In this document: piece by piece, positions 24,278 through 32,436 of the stretch
How positions within the stretch are numbered: position 1 is the stretch's first letter
How the letters are laid out: each line of letters begins with the position of its first letter
Source of the DNA: Streptomyces finlayi
Lineage (GTDB): Bacteria > Actinomycetota > Actinomycetes > Streptomycetales > Streptomycetaceae
Direction of reading: 5' to 3'
Assembly (NCBI RefSeq): GCF_014216315.1
Contig: NZ_CP045702.1
Span: 5,704,001 to 5,768,000 of the forward strand
Length of the DNA stretch: 64,000 nt
The notes under the pieces: generated by a model
What the model was told of the DNA's origin: nothing
Seen by the model: the letters and a program-made list of their open reading frames with translations, nothing else
The model's database searches: none
Position numbers and translations under genes: made by a program

Positions 24278-25279
24278 CTAGGGGAGGGTAACGACCGTCG
24301 CGGCGTAGACGAGACCCGCCCCGAAGCCGATGACGAGCGCGGTGTCGCCGCTCTTCGCCTGACCGGTCGCCAGGAGCCGCTCCATTGCGAGCGGGATCGA
24401 GGCGGCGGACGTATTGCCGGTGGTCTCCACGTCACGGGCGACCGTGACGTGCTCCGGCAGCTTCAGGGTCTTCACCATCGAGTCGATGATCCGCATGTTG
24501 GCCTGGTGCGGAATGAAGACATCCAGGTCGTCCACGGTGATCCCGGCCGCCTCCAGCGCCTGCTGGGCGATCTTCGCCATCTCGAAGACGGCCCAGCGGA
24601 AGACCGCCTGGCCCTCCTGCGTGATGGCGGGGAACTTCTCCGGACGGTCGGTGTGGAATTCGTCCCACGGCACGGTCTGCTTGATCGTGTCGGACTTGTC
24701 GCCCTCGGAGCCCCAGACGGTCGGGCCCATCGCCGGTACCTCGGAGGGGCCGACGACGACCGCGCCGGCGCCGTCACCGAACAGGAAGGCCGTCGCGCGG
24801 TCCTCCAGGTCGGTGAGGTCGCTCAGCCGCTCGACGCCGATCACGAGGACGTACTCGGCCGAGCCCTCGACGATCATGCCCTTGGCGAGCGTCAGGCCGT
24901 AGCCGAAGCCCGCGCAGCCGGCGGAGATGTCGAAGGCGGCGGGCTTGCCCGCACCGATCTTGTGGGCGATCTCGGTCGCGACGGCCGGGGTCTGCTTGAA
25001 GTGCGAGACGGTGGAGACGATCACTCCGCCGATCTGCTCGGGCGTGATCCCGGCGTCGGCGATCGCCTTGCCCGACGCCTCGATGGACATCGTGGACACG
25101 GTCTCCTCGTCGGAGGCCCAGTGCCGGGTGACGATGCCGGAGCGCGAACGGATCCACTCGTCGGACGAGTCGATCGTCTCGAGGATCACCTCGTTGGGCA
25201 CGACACGGGTCGGCCGGTAACCGCCGACACCCATGATGCGTGCGTACGGGGCGCCCTTGCTGGGCTTGATCTTCGACAT
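24278..25279 (-). CDS. fabH: 3-oxoacyl-ACP synthase III
   Basis: A 333-residue initiating condensing enzyme that joins an acyl-CoA starter (in Streptomyces often branched) to malonyl-ACP. The triad is Cys122 (ISAGCAGFGYGL), His258 (FIPHQANMRII) and Asn289 (TTGNTSAAS). ATG at 25279 is selected; its AAGGAG site overlaps the stop of fabD, so the two are coupled. An upstream GTG at 25300 would add seven residues but has no better site. This enzyme sets fatty-acid starter choice and hence membrane branching. Confidence 0.95.
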   Translation of the reverse strand: MSKIKPSKGAPYARIMGVGGYRPTRVVPNEVILETIDSSDEWIRSRSGIVTRHWASDEETVSTMSIEASGKAIADAGITPEQIGGVIVSTVSHFKQTPAVATEIAHKIGAGKPAAFDISAGCAGFGYGLTLAKGMIVEGSAEYVLVIGVERLSDLTDLEDRATAFLFGDGAGAVVVGPSEVPAMGPTVWGSEGDKSDTIKQTVPWDEFHTDRPEKFPAITQEGQAVFRWAVFEMAKIAQQALEAAGITVDDLDVFIPHQANMRIIDSMVKTLKLPEHVTVARDVETTGNTSAASIPLAMERLLATGQAKSGDTALVIGFGAGLVYAATVVTLP

Positions 25280-25292
25280 GCTCTCGGGCTCC

Positions 25293-26213
25293 TTAGACAC
25301 CCGCGTGCTCGAGGATGAGCGCGCGGGCCGCGTCGAGGTCGTCGGGGGTCTTGAGCGCCAGCGTCTTCACACCGGGCAGCGCGCGCTTGGCGAGACCGGT
25401 GAGGGTACCGCCGGGGCAGACCTCGATCAGTGCCGTGACCCCGAGCCGCTGGAACGTCTCCATGCACAGGTCCCAGCGCACGGGGTTGGCGACCTGGCCG
25501 ACCAGCCGGGCGATGATCTCGGTGCCGGTGGCGACGGTCCTGCCGTCGGCGTTCGACACGTACGTCACGGCGGGGTCGGTGACGGTCAGATCCGCGGCGG
25601 CCACCCGCAGCTTCTCCACGGCCGGAGCCATGTGGTGCGTGTGGAACGCGCCCGCCACCTGGAGCGGCACGACACGGCGTACGCCTTCGGGCTTGTCCGC
25701 GACCAGCGCGGCGATCTGCGCGGTGGTGCCGGCGGCGACGATCTGGCCGCCACCGTTGACGTTGGCCGGGGTCAGGCCCAGCTTCTCCAGGTGCGCGACC
25801 GATACGTCGTGGTCGCCGCCGAGCAGCGCGGCCATGCCGGTCTCGGTGACCGCTGCGGCCTCGGCCATGCCGAGACCGCGGGTGCGCACGAGACGGAGCG
25901 CGGCTTCGTCACCGATGACACCGGCGAGGGCGGCGGCGGTGATCTCACCGACACTGTGACCCGCGACGACGCCGGGCGAGGCGTCGAGCGCCGCGGCCGA
26001 CAGCAGGCCCGCGGCCACGAGCAGCGGCTGGGCCACCGCCGTGTCACGGATCTCGTCCGCGTCGGCCTGCGTGCCGTAATGGGCAAGGTCGAGCCCGATG
26101 GCGTCGGACCAGGCCGCGATGCGGTCGGTGGCACCGGGGAGGTCGAGCCAGGGAGTCAGGAAGCCGGGCGTCTGAGCGCCTTGGCCGGGAGCGACGAGTA
26201 CGAGCACCCTCAC
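25293..26213 (-). CDS. fabD: Malonyl-CoA:ACP transacylase
   Basis: A 306-residue acyltransferase that loads malonate on ACP. GTG at 26213 gives VRVLVLVAPGQGAQTPGFL, the conserved N-terminus with the GQG motif. Ser87 lies in GHSVGE, and the catalytic His is in GAFHTHHM (about residue 195). The first gene of the fab operon, transcribed from the 83-bp gap behind fasR. In Streptomyces MCAT enzymes also serve polyketide ACPs. Confidence 0.95.
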   Translation of the reverse strand: MRVLVLVAPGQGAQTPGFLTPWLDLPGATDRIAAWSDAIGLDLAHYGTQADADEIRDTAVAQPLLVAAGLLSAAALDASPGVVAGHSVGEITAAALAGVIGDEAALRLVRTRGLGMAEAAAVTETGMAALLGGDHDVSVAHLEKLGLTPANVNGGGQIVAAGTTAQIAALVADKPEGVRRVVPLQVAGAFHTHHMAPAVEKLRVAAADLTVTDPAVTYVSNADGRTVATGTEIIARLVGQVANPVRWDLCMETFQRLGVTALIEVCPGGTLTGLAKRALPGVKTLALKTPDDLDAARALILEHAGV

Positions 26214-26296
26214 ACTCTCTCTTGTGGACGGTCCCGGACGCCCGTGGGGACAGGGACGAAGAACCGTCGGGGGAATTGTTGAAGTCCGACAAAAGT

Positions 26297-27502
26297 CTAG
26301 GACTGAGGATCTCCGGCGGCCAAGCGCCCCAGGATCAGTGCGATCCGCAGTGTGAAAGCGGACCGCACATCGGAGGGTGACCACCCGGTGACGTCCGTCA
26401 CACGTCGCAGCCGGTAGCGCACGGTGTTGGGGTGCACGAACAGCATTCGGGCGGCGCCTTCGAGGCTGCTCGCCTGTTCCAAGTACACACTCAACGTCTC
26501 CAGGAGGGCCGAACCCGCTTCTTCGAGCGGTCTGTAGATCTCCTCCACCAACTGGTCCCGTGCGGCGGGGTCCCCCGCCATCGCGCGTTCCGGAAGAAGA
26601 TCGTCCGAGAGTACGGGACGCGGCGCGTCCTGCCAGGCTGAACACGCCTTGAGTCCCGCTGCGGCCGCCTGTGCGGACCGGGTGGCCGCCAGCAGGTCGG
26701 GCACCACGGGCCCGGCGACGACAGGGCCGGCCGCGTAGGGGCCGATCAGCGCCTTGGCGACGCGCAGGGGGTTGTCACTGCCGCCCGCGATGACGACCAG
26801 ACGGTTGCCGAGGACTCCGGTGAGGACCTGGAGCTTCGCGTGCCGGGCGGCCCGGCGGATCGCCTCGACGGTCAGCTCGCTGTCGCCGTCGGGAGCGGTG
26901 CCGAGGACCACGCAGACGTGCTCGGGGGAGCTCCAGCCCAGTGCCGCGGCCCTGGACACGGCACCCTCGTCGGCCTCGCCGGACAGCACCGCGTTGACCA
27001 CGAGCGATTCCAGCCGGGCGTCCCACGCGCCGCGCGCCTCCGCCGCCTGTGCGTACACCTGGGCGGTCGCGAAGGCGATCTCCCGGGCGTAGACGAGCAG
27101 TGCCTCACGAAGGACCGATTCGTCGCCGGGCGCCGCGACCTCCTCGATCGCGGTCTCCATGACCTCGATCGTCGTCCGCACCATCTCGACGGTCTGGCGC
27201 AGGGTGATGGCCCTGGTCAGCTCTCGGGGGGCGGTGCCGAACACATCGGTGGAGATGGCCTGCGGGGTCTCCGGATGCCGGAACCACTCCGTGAAGGCCG
27301 CGATACCCGCCTGGGCGACCAGGCCGATCCAGGACCGGTTCTCCGGTGGCATCGCCCGGTACCACGGCAGCGTCTCGTCCATGCGGGCGATCGCGTTCGC
27401 GGCCAGCCGGCCGGAGGACTGCTCCAGCCGCTTCAGCGTCGCGGCATGCAGATGGGCTTTGTTCGCAGCGGGCTGCTCAGGATCGGGTCGGGGCACGTAC
27501 AC
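26297..27502 (-). CDS. fasR: Fatty acid biosynthesis transcriptional activator FasR (PucR/CdaR family)
   Basis: A 401-residue regulator with a C-terminal PucR-type helix-turn-helix (ASSLEGAARMLFVHPNTVRYRLRRVTDVTGW) and a central GGDEF-like/CdaR region (VCVVLGTAPDGDSELTVEA, LQVLTGVLGNRLVVIAGG). Its place directly before fabD-fabH-acpP-fabF is that of FasR, the known activator of this operon in S. coelicolor, which couples acyl supply to gene expression. The start may be GTG at 27502 or 27496. Promoter DNA for fabD is the 83 bp after this gene; a weak TTGT/ACAA dyad lies near its stop. Confidence 0.93.
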   Translation of the reverse strand: MYVPRPDPEQPAANKAHLHAATLKRLEQSSGRLAANAIARMDETLPWYRAMPPENRSWIGLVAQAGIAAFTEWFRHPETPQAISTDVFGTAPRELTRAITLRQTVEMVRTTIEVMETAIEEVAAPGDESVLREALLVYAREIAFATAQVYAQAAEARGAWDARLESLVVNAVLSGEADEGAVSRAAALGWSSPEHVCVVLGTAPDGDSELTVEAIRRAARHAKLQVLTGVLGNRLVVIAGGSDNPLRVAKALIGPYAAGPVVAGPVVPDLLAATRSAQAAAAGLKACSAWQDAPRPVLSDDLLPERAMAGDPAARDQLVEEIYRPLEEAGSALLETLSVYLEQASSLEGAARMLFVHPNTVRYRLRRVTDVTGWSPSDVRSAFTLRIALILGRLAAGDPQS

Positions 27503-27589
27503 AAGACTGCCTTATCGGGGCACAGGGACGGAGGGGCGGGGCGCACGGGACCGCTGCGGTCACCGGCCCGGCAGGGCTAACGTGGGCGC

Positions 27590-28279
27590 GTGATGGACGT
27601 ACGCCGCTCCGGCGACCGCTTCCGCGGAGGGGACCCGGCCCCGGGAGTATCCGCGGGCATCGAGACGCTGCACGCCTTCTCCTTCGGGCGGTTCTACGAC
27701 CCGGACAATCTGCGGTTCGGTCCGGTTCTGGCCTGCAACGAGGAGCGTCTCGCCCCCGGTGCGGGCTTCGGCGAACATCCGCACAGCCACACCGAAATCG
27801 TCACCTGGGTGGTGCGGGGCGAGCTCACCCACCGCGACTCGGCGGGCCACGCGACCGTCGTCAGGGCCGGTGACCTCCAGCACCTCAGCGCGGCGGCCGG
27901 GGTCCGTCACGTCGAGCGCAACGACGGCGAGGACCCGCTGACGTTCCTTCAGATGTGGCTGGCGCCCCTGTCGCCGGGAGGCGAACCCTCGTACACGGTC
28001 GTCCGCGGCATGGCCGACTCCACCCCCTACGAGCTCCCCGCCGCCGGCGCGATGCTGCACGTCCGCAGGCTTGCCGAGGGGGAGCGCGCGGCGGTCCCGG
28101 ACGCGGCGGGGGTGTACGTACACGTGGTGAAGGGCGACGTACGGATCGGGGGCGAGGATCTGGGCCCCGGCGACTCGGCGCGGATCACGGGCTCGGAGGG
28201 TCTCGACGTGCTGGCCGTCACGCCCGCCCAGCTACTCCTCTGGGAGCTCGGCGCCGCCAGAGTGGGCGGAAATCTGTAG
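27590..28279 (+). CDS. Pirin family protein (bicupin)
   Basis: A 229-residue two-cupin protein. Metal ligands of the N-terminal cupin are in HPHSHTEIVTWVVRGELTHRDS (His at about 62, 64 and 66) and a later HVE (GVRHVERND). This fits pirins, iron proteins, some with quercetinase activity. A TAACGT hexamer ends about 6 bases before the GTG at 27590 with no ribosome-binding site, so the mRNA is probably leaderless. It is divergent from fasR. Physiological role not defined. Confidence 0.88.
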   Translation: MMDVRRSGDRFRGGDPAPGVSAGIETLHAFSFGRFYDPDNLRFGPVLACNEERLAPGAGFGEHPHSHTEIVTWVVRGELTHRDSAGHATVVRAGDLQHLSAAAGVRHVERNDGEDPLTFLQMWLAPLSPGGEPSYTVVRGMADSTPYELPAAGAMLHVRRLAEGERAAVPDAAGVYVHVVKGDVRIGGEDLGPGDSARITGSEGLDVLAVTPAQLLLWELGAARVGGNL

Positions 28280-28325
28280 GTCGCCTCCCGTTGTCAGTCC
28301 CGTCCCATGAAGTACACCTGTACGC

Positions 28326-30836
28326 ATGGGGATTGACGGGATCGACGCATACAAGATGAACGAGGACGAGACGTGTAAGCGGTTCGTCCTCCCAGCGTTG
28401 CGCGCTGCGGGGTGGAGCGAGAAGCAGATCCGTCCGCAGTACCGGATCAACGACGGTCGGCTGGTGCCGACCCGCAGGCGTCACAAGCGCGGGGCATCGC
28501 TCGCAGCCGACTACGTGCTGGAGTACGTCCCCGATGTGCCGATCGCCGTCGTGGAAGCCAAGCGCTACCGGCTCAGCGAGGAGAACGGCGTCGAGCAGGC
28601 ACGGCGGTACGCACGCAAACTGGGTCTGTCCTTCGCGTACGCCACCAATGGACGAAGCATTGTGGAGATCGACTTCAGTGGCGACAAGCCCGCGATCCGC
28701 TCCATAGACCAGTTCCCGTCGCCCGCCGTCCTGTGGGCGCGTTTTCTGAGCGATCAGGGGGTTCGTGGCACGGCGGCGGGCGAGGAGCTGATGTCGGCAC
28801 CGTACGACTACACCCTCCGCAATACCGACAACTCGGTGAAGCGTCCGCGCTATTACCAGCGGGTCGCCATCACCCGGGCGCTCGCGGCGCTTGCGCGTGA
28901 CGAGCGCCGCATCCTGCTGGTGCTGGCTACGGGGACGGGCAAGACCATGCTCGCCCTCCAGCTGGTCGCCAGGCTTTCCAAGTCCCCGGGCGCGTTCGGC
29001 GGACGCAAGCCCCGGGTGCTCTACCTCGCCGACCGCAACATGCTGATCGACGACCCCAAGGACCGCTACTTCCTGCCGGTGTTCGGAGAGGACGACGTCC
29101 ACAAGATCGGTGGCGGTGAGGCCAAGCGCGGACGGAAGATCTACTTCGCGCTCTACCAGTCCCTGGAGCAGGGGGAGGCGCAGGCCGAGCTGTTCCGGGA
29201 GTATCCGCCGGACTACTTCGATCTCGTCATCGTCGACGAGTGCCACCGGGGCAGTGCGAGCAGCGACTCGCGGTGGCGCAAGGTGCTGGAGCACTTCGAA
29301 CCCGCCGTGCAGATCGGGCTGACCGCCACCCCGGTCAGGGACGGGAAGAAGAAGACCGACACGCTGGATTACTTCGGCAACCCCGTCTATTCGTACTCGC
29401 TCAGGGACGGTATCGAGGACGGCTTCCTCTCGCCCTACCGGGTGCGCAGAGTCCGGCTGAACGTGGACGTGGGGGGCTACCGGCCCGAGCCGGGCAAGAA
29501 GGATGTCTACGGCCGGGAGATCCCCGACGATCTCTACGGGCCCAAGGAGTTCGAGCGGGTCATGGTGATCCTGGAGCGGACCGAGGCAGCGGCGCACTAC
29601 CTCATCGACTACCTCCGCAAGAACGCCGAGGACGGACGATTGGGCAAGACGCTCGTCTTCTGCGAGAACAACGACCACGCCGGCCGGATGCGGACCGCCC
29701 TGCACAACATCGCCTCCGAGGAGGTCGCCGTACTTCCGGACTTCGTCAAGCGGATCACCAGCGCGGACGCGCCGCATGTCGGGGAGTCCCTGGAGGAGTT
29801 CCGCAAGGCCGACTCCAGCCAGCCCGTCATCGCGGTGACGTCCAAGCTGCTGTCAACAGGTGTGGATCTGCCCGCGGTGCGGAACGTGGTGCTGTTCCGG
29901 CGGATGGCCTCCATGCCCGAGTTCAAGCAGGTCATCGGGCGCGGCACCCGACTGTGTCCGGAGATCGGCAAGGAGTCCTTCGACATCATCGACTTCGTGG
30001 AGGCGACCCGCCTCTTCGAGGACAAGGCATTCGACGGCCCGCCGCTGAAGTTGCTCCAGGAAACGGCCGACGAGCAGGGCGAGCTGGTGGATGTCGAGGA
30101 CATCACTCCGACGGCCGGGGAGGCCGGTGCCGAGGAGGGGGAGTCGGTCGCCGAGCCGCAGGCCGAGTACGAGGAGCAGGACGGCGGCTCGTTCGACCCG
30201 GTCGGGGACGACGGTGACACGGTGACCGACCAGGACGAGGTCGATCGCATCCAGGCGCGGGGCAAGCGCTATCGGGTGCGTGGTGTCGACGTCTACAAGT
30301 TGGGCGAGCGGCGCTATCAGCTTGCTGACGACGGTGTGACCATGACGCTGGTGAGCGTCGAGCAGTGGGTGCACAACCAGGTGCTCGAACTGGACCTGGA
30401 CCCGGCACAGTTGCGTACGCAGTGGGCGAGGGCCAAGAGCCGTGCCGTGCTGATGGAGGCCCTGCGGGAAGCCGACATCGACGTGGAGGAGCTGCCGGAG
30501 GAGCTGGGCAAGCCCGACGTGGACCCGGTGGACCTGCTGGTCAGTGCGGCCTGGGAGGGGCTTGCCGTGGTGAGCCGGGACGAGCGGCTGACCTGGTTCC
30601 GCCGGGAGCAGGAGGAGTTCATGGACTCCTTCGGGGAGCGGGCGCGTGAGGTACTGGAGGCGATGCTGGTGAAGTTCGCCGAGGCGGGCTCGCCGCAGCT
30701 GAAGGTGGACACACTGAAGGTGCCGCCGTTCGACTCGATGGGCCGGGTGGTGGACCTGGCGGCGCGGTTCGGTGGACCCCGGCAGGCACACGAGGCGATC
30801 GACCAGCTGGCGACTCGACTCCTGAATGTTGTGTAA
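28326..30836 (+). CDS. hsdR: Type I restriction enzyme, R subunit (HsdR, EcoAI-like)
   Basis: An 836-residue translocating endonuclease. The N-terminal nuclease domain has Asp71 and the ExK pair in VVEAKRY (residues 76-79), the PD-(D/E)xK site. Two RecA-like domains follow: Walker A ATGTGKT (201-207), DECH (304-307), GLTATP (331-336), STGVDLPAVRNVVLFRR and QVIGRGTRL. The C-terminal helical part (about 590-836) binds the methylase. The protein may start at Met1 or at Met11 (MNEDETCKRFVLP), the usual HsdR N-terminus. Unusually, hsdM and hsdS are separated from it by a toxin-antitoxin pair. Confidence 0.93.
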   Translation: MGIDGIDAYKMNEDETCKRFVLPALRAAGWSEKQIRPQYRINDGRLVPTRRRHKRGASLAADYVLEYVPDVPIAVVEAKRYRLSEENGVEQARRYARKLGLSFAYATNGRSIVEIDFSGDKPAIRSIDQFPSPAVLWARFLSDQGVRGTAAGEELMSAPYDYTLRNTDNSVKRPRYYQRVAITRALAALARDERRILLVLATGTGKTMLALQLVARLSKSPGAFGGRKPRVLYLADRNMLIDDPKDRYFLPVFGEDDVHKIGGGEAKRGRKIYFALYQSLEQGEAQAELFREYPPDYFDLVIVDECHRGSASSDSRWRKVLEHFEPAVQIGLTATPVRDGKKKTDTLDYFGNPVYSYSLRDGIEDGFLSPYRVRRVRLNVDVGGYRPEPGKKDVYGREIPDDLYGPKEFERVMVILERTEAAAHYLIDYLRKNAEDGRLGKTLVFCENNDHAGRMRTALHNIASEEVAVLPDFVKRITSADAPHVGESLEEFRKADSSQPVIAVTSKLLSTGVDLPAVRNVVLFRRMASMPEFKQVIGRGTRLCPEIGKESFDIIDFVEATRLFEDKAFDGPPLKLLQETADEQGELVDVEDITPTAGEAGAEEGESVAEPQAEYEEQDGGSFDPVGDDGDTVTDQDEVDRIQARGKRYRVRGVDVYKLGERRYQLADDGVTMTLVSVEQWVHNQVLELDLDPAQLRTQWARAKSRAVLMEALREADIDVEELPEELGKPDVDPVDLLVSAAWEGLAVVSRDERLTWFRREQEEFMDSFGERAREVLEAMLVKFAEAGSPQLKVDTLKVPPFDSMGRVVDLAARFGGPRQAHEAIDQLATRLLNVV

Positions 30837-30840
30837 CTGT

Positions 30841-30891
30841 AAGACTGCTTTAGTTCTGTGCGAACGTTAGTCGTAAAACTAAAGCAGTCTT
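30841..30891. promoter_or_regulatory. Long inverted repeat, probable AbiEi operator
   Basis: AAGACTGCTTTAGTT at 30841-30855 is matched perfectly by AACTAAAGCAGTCTT at 30877-30891, with 21 bases between. The region is much more AT-rich than its surroundings. TAGGGT at 30910-30915 is a possible -10 box for a leaderless abiEi mRNA starting at the GTG at 30922; the right arm would then cover the -35 region. AbiEi proteins are known to repress their own promoter by binding inverted repeats. It could also act as an hsdR terminator hairpin. Confidence 0.7.
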
Positions 30892-30921
30892 TGAGTTTCA
30901 TGACGGTGCTAGGGTAGAGCC

Positions 30922-31521
30922 GTGCTCAGAGACCGTACGGACAGCCGCGCAGCCCTCTGGCGGACTGCCGCCGGTCAGCGCGGTTACTTCACCGCCGCGC
31001 AGGCGCTGGATGCCGGGTACTCGTACCAGGCTCAGCGCTACCACGCCCAGCATGGCAACTGGCTGGTGGTGGACCGGGCACTCTACCGCTTCCGGGAGTT
31101 CTCGGACCTGCCGGGCGAAGGCGACGAACAGCTGGTGCGCTGGTCGCTGTGGAGCAAAGGACGGGCGGTGGTTTCGCACGCCACCGCCCTCGCGGTCCAT
31201 GACCTCGGCACGGCCAACCCGTCCCGCATCCATCTCACAGTGGGGCGCGGCTTCCGGCAGAAGTCGGACGCGGTGATCCTGCACCGCGCGGAACTGGCCG
31301 AGCCGGACGTGGCGGACCGGATGGGGTACCGGGTGACGACCCCGCTCCGTGCGCTCGTGGAGTGCGCGGCAAGCGGTGACGACCAGGACGTCCTTGACGG
31401 GGCTGTCTCCGAGGCGCTGGAGCGGGGCATCGTGACCCGGCGGAAGCTGCTGCATGCCGCACAGCTTCTGGGCTCGCGTGCGGAACTGGGCGTGGAGCGA
31501 GCGCTCGGGACGGTGTCGTGA
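30922..31521 (+). CDS. abiEi: AbiEi family antitoxin (type IV toxin-antitoxin, transcriptional repressor)
   Basis: A 199-residue antitoxin. The N-terminal winged helix spans about residues 8-50: ALWRTAAGQRGYFTAAQALDA, then YHAQHGNWLVVDRALYRF, typical of the AbiEi antitoxin domain. The C-terminal part (VVSHATALAVHDLGTANPSRIHLTV, YRVTTPLRALVECA) is the conserved AbiEi/DUF2081-like region. AbiEi neutralises AbiEii without a stable complex and represses its own operon. GTG at 30922 appears leaderless. Its stop overlaps the toxin start as GTGA. Confidence 0.88.
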   Translation: MLRDRTDSRAALWRTAAGQRGYFTAAQALDAGYSYQAQRYHAQHGNWLVVDRALYRFREFSDLPGEGDEQLVRWSLWSKGRAVVSHATALAVHDLGTANPSRIHLTVGRGFRQKSDAVILHRAELAEPDVADRMGYRVTTPLRALVECAASGDDQDVLDGAVSEALERGIVTRRKLLHAAQLLGSRAELGVERALGTVS

Positions 31522-32435
31522 CCGGCCGCTACGGTGATGCGACGGCCCTGCGCCGCGCGCTGGAGGCCCGGCTGAAGCAGGAGGCCGACCGGACCGGCAC
31601 CGACCTTGCCCGTCGTCGGCGCCTCGTCGTCTTCGACCGCATGGCGGCACGCCTTGCGGAGGACCCGGCCGGCGGCTGGGTCCTGAAGGGCGGGGCGGTG
31701 ATGGAGTTCCGGCTCACCGGACGTGCCCGTACCACCAAGGACCTGGACCTGGCGCTGCGGCCCGAGGACGGTTCGGAGGCGGAAGGGAGCGAGGTGCGTG
31801 AGCTGCTGATCGATGCCATGGCGGTCGACCTGGACGGCGACGGCTTCCGTTTCCGTGTCGGTGCGCCTGTCCCGTTGAAGGCCGATACGGCTGGGCGGGG
31901 TGGCTGGCGATTCTCCGTCGAGGCCCACCTTGCGGGGAAGCTGTTCGCCGGAGTCCGGGTGGACGTGGTGGACCGGGGCGAGGAGATTGCCTGCACGGAA
32001 CGCATCCCGCTTCCCAACACCCTTGATTTCGCGGGGACGCCGCAGCGTGCGATAGAAGCCGTCGACCGCCGTCAGCACTTCGCGGAGAAGCTGCACGCTT
32101 TCACCCGTGACTACGGCAACCGCCCCAATACGAGGGTCAAGGACCTGGTGGACCTCGTGCTGCTGGCCGAGAACGGCCTGGTGGGCGATGCAGCACTCGC
32201 GGAGGTCGTACGGCATGTCTTCGCGGTACGCGCCACACACGAGGTCCCGGACGAACTCCCGGATCCGCCACCCCGCTGGCGCGAAAGCTACCCGGAACTG
32301 GCGCGGGAACTGACGACAGAGATCCCGCCGACGCTTGAAGCGGCCCTCGCACTGGTGCGAGAGCTGTGGGCGGTGGCGCTCGCCGACGAACTACATATTT
32401 CTTCTCGACCCGAACAGAAAGACCGGCTGAGCTGA
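31518..32435 (+). CDS. abiEii: AbiEii/AbiGii family nucleotidyltransferase toxin
   Basis: A 305-residue toxin of the DNA polymerase beta nucleotidyltransferase superfamily. The active-site block is WVLKGGAVMEFRLTGRARTTKDLDLAL (about residues 55-81): the GG motif and DxD-like pair DLDL. The later FAEKLHAFTRDYG and RVKDLVDLVLL blocks are typical of AbiEii and include the Lys/Asp residues conserved in the family. The toxin is thought to transfer nucleotides to a target and cause reversible growth arrest or phage exclusion. GTG at 31518 is coupled to abiEi, and hsdM begins one base after its stop. Confidence 0.9.
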   Translation: MTGRYGDATALRRALEARLKQEADRTGTDLARRRRLVVFDRMAARLAEDPAGGWVLKGGAVMEFRLTGRARTTKDLDLALRPEDGSEAEGSEVRELLIDAMAVDLDGDGFRFRVGAPVPLKADTAGRGGWRFSVEAHLAGKLFAGVRVDVVDRGEEIACTERIPLPNTLDFAGTPQRAIEAVDRRQHFAEKLHAFTRDYGNRPNTRVKDLVDLVLLAENGLVGDAALAEVVRHVFAVRATHEVPDELPDPPPRWRESYPELARELTTEIPPTLEAALALVRELWAVALADELHISSRPEQKDRLS

Positions 32436-32436
32436 C

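Noticed and set aside
26214..26296. FasR binding site in the fabD promoter
   Set aside because: Only a weak TTGT/ACAA dyad is visible; it is too short to place with confidence.
30841..30891. CRISPR or attachment-site reading of the inverted repeat
   Set aside because: There is only one pair, no spacer series and no integrase; an operator or terminator explains it better.
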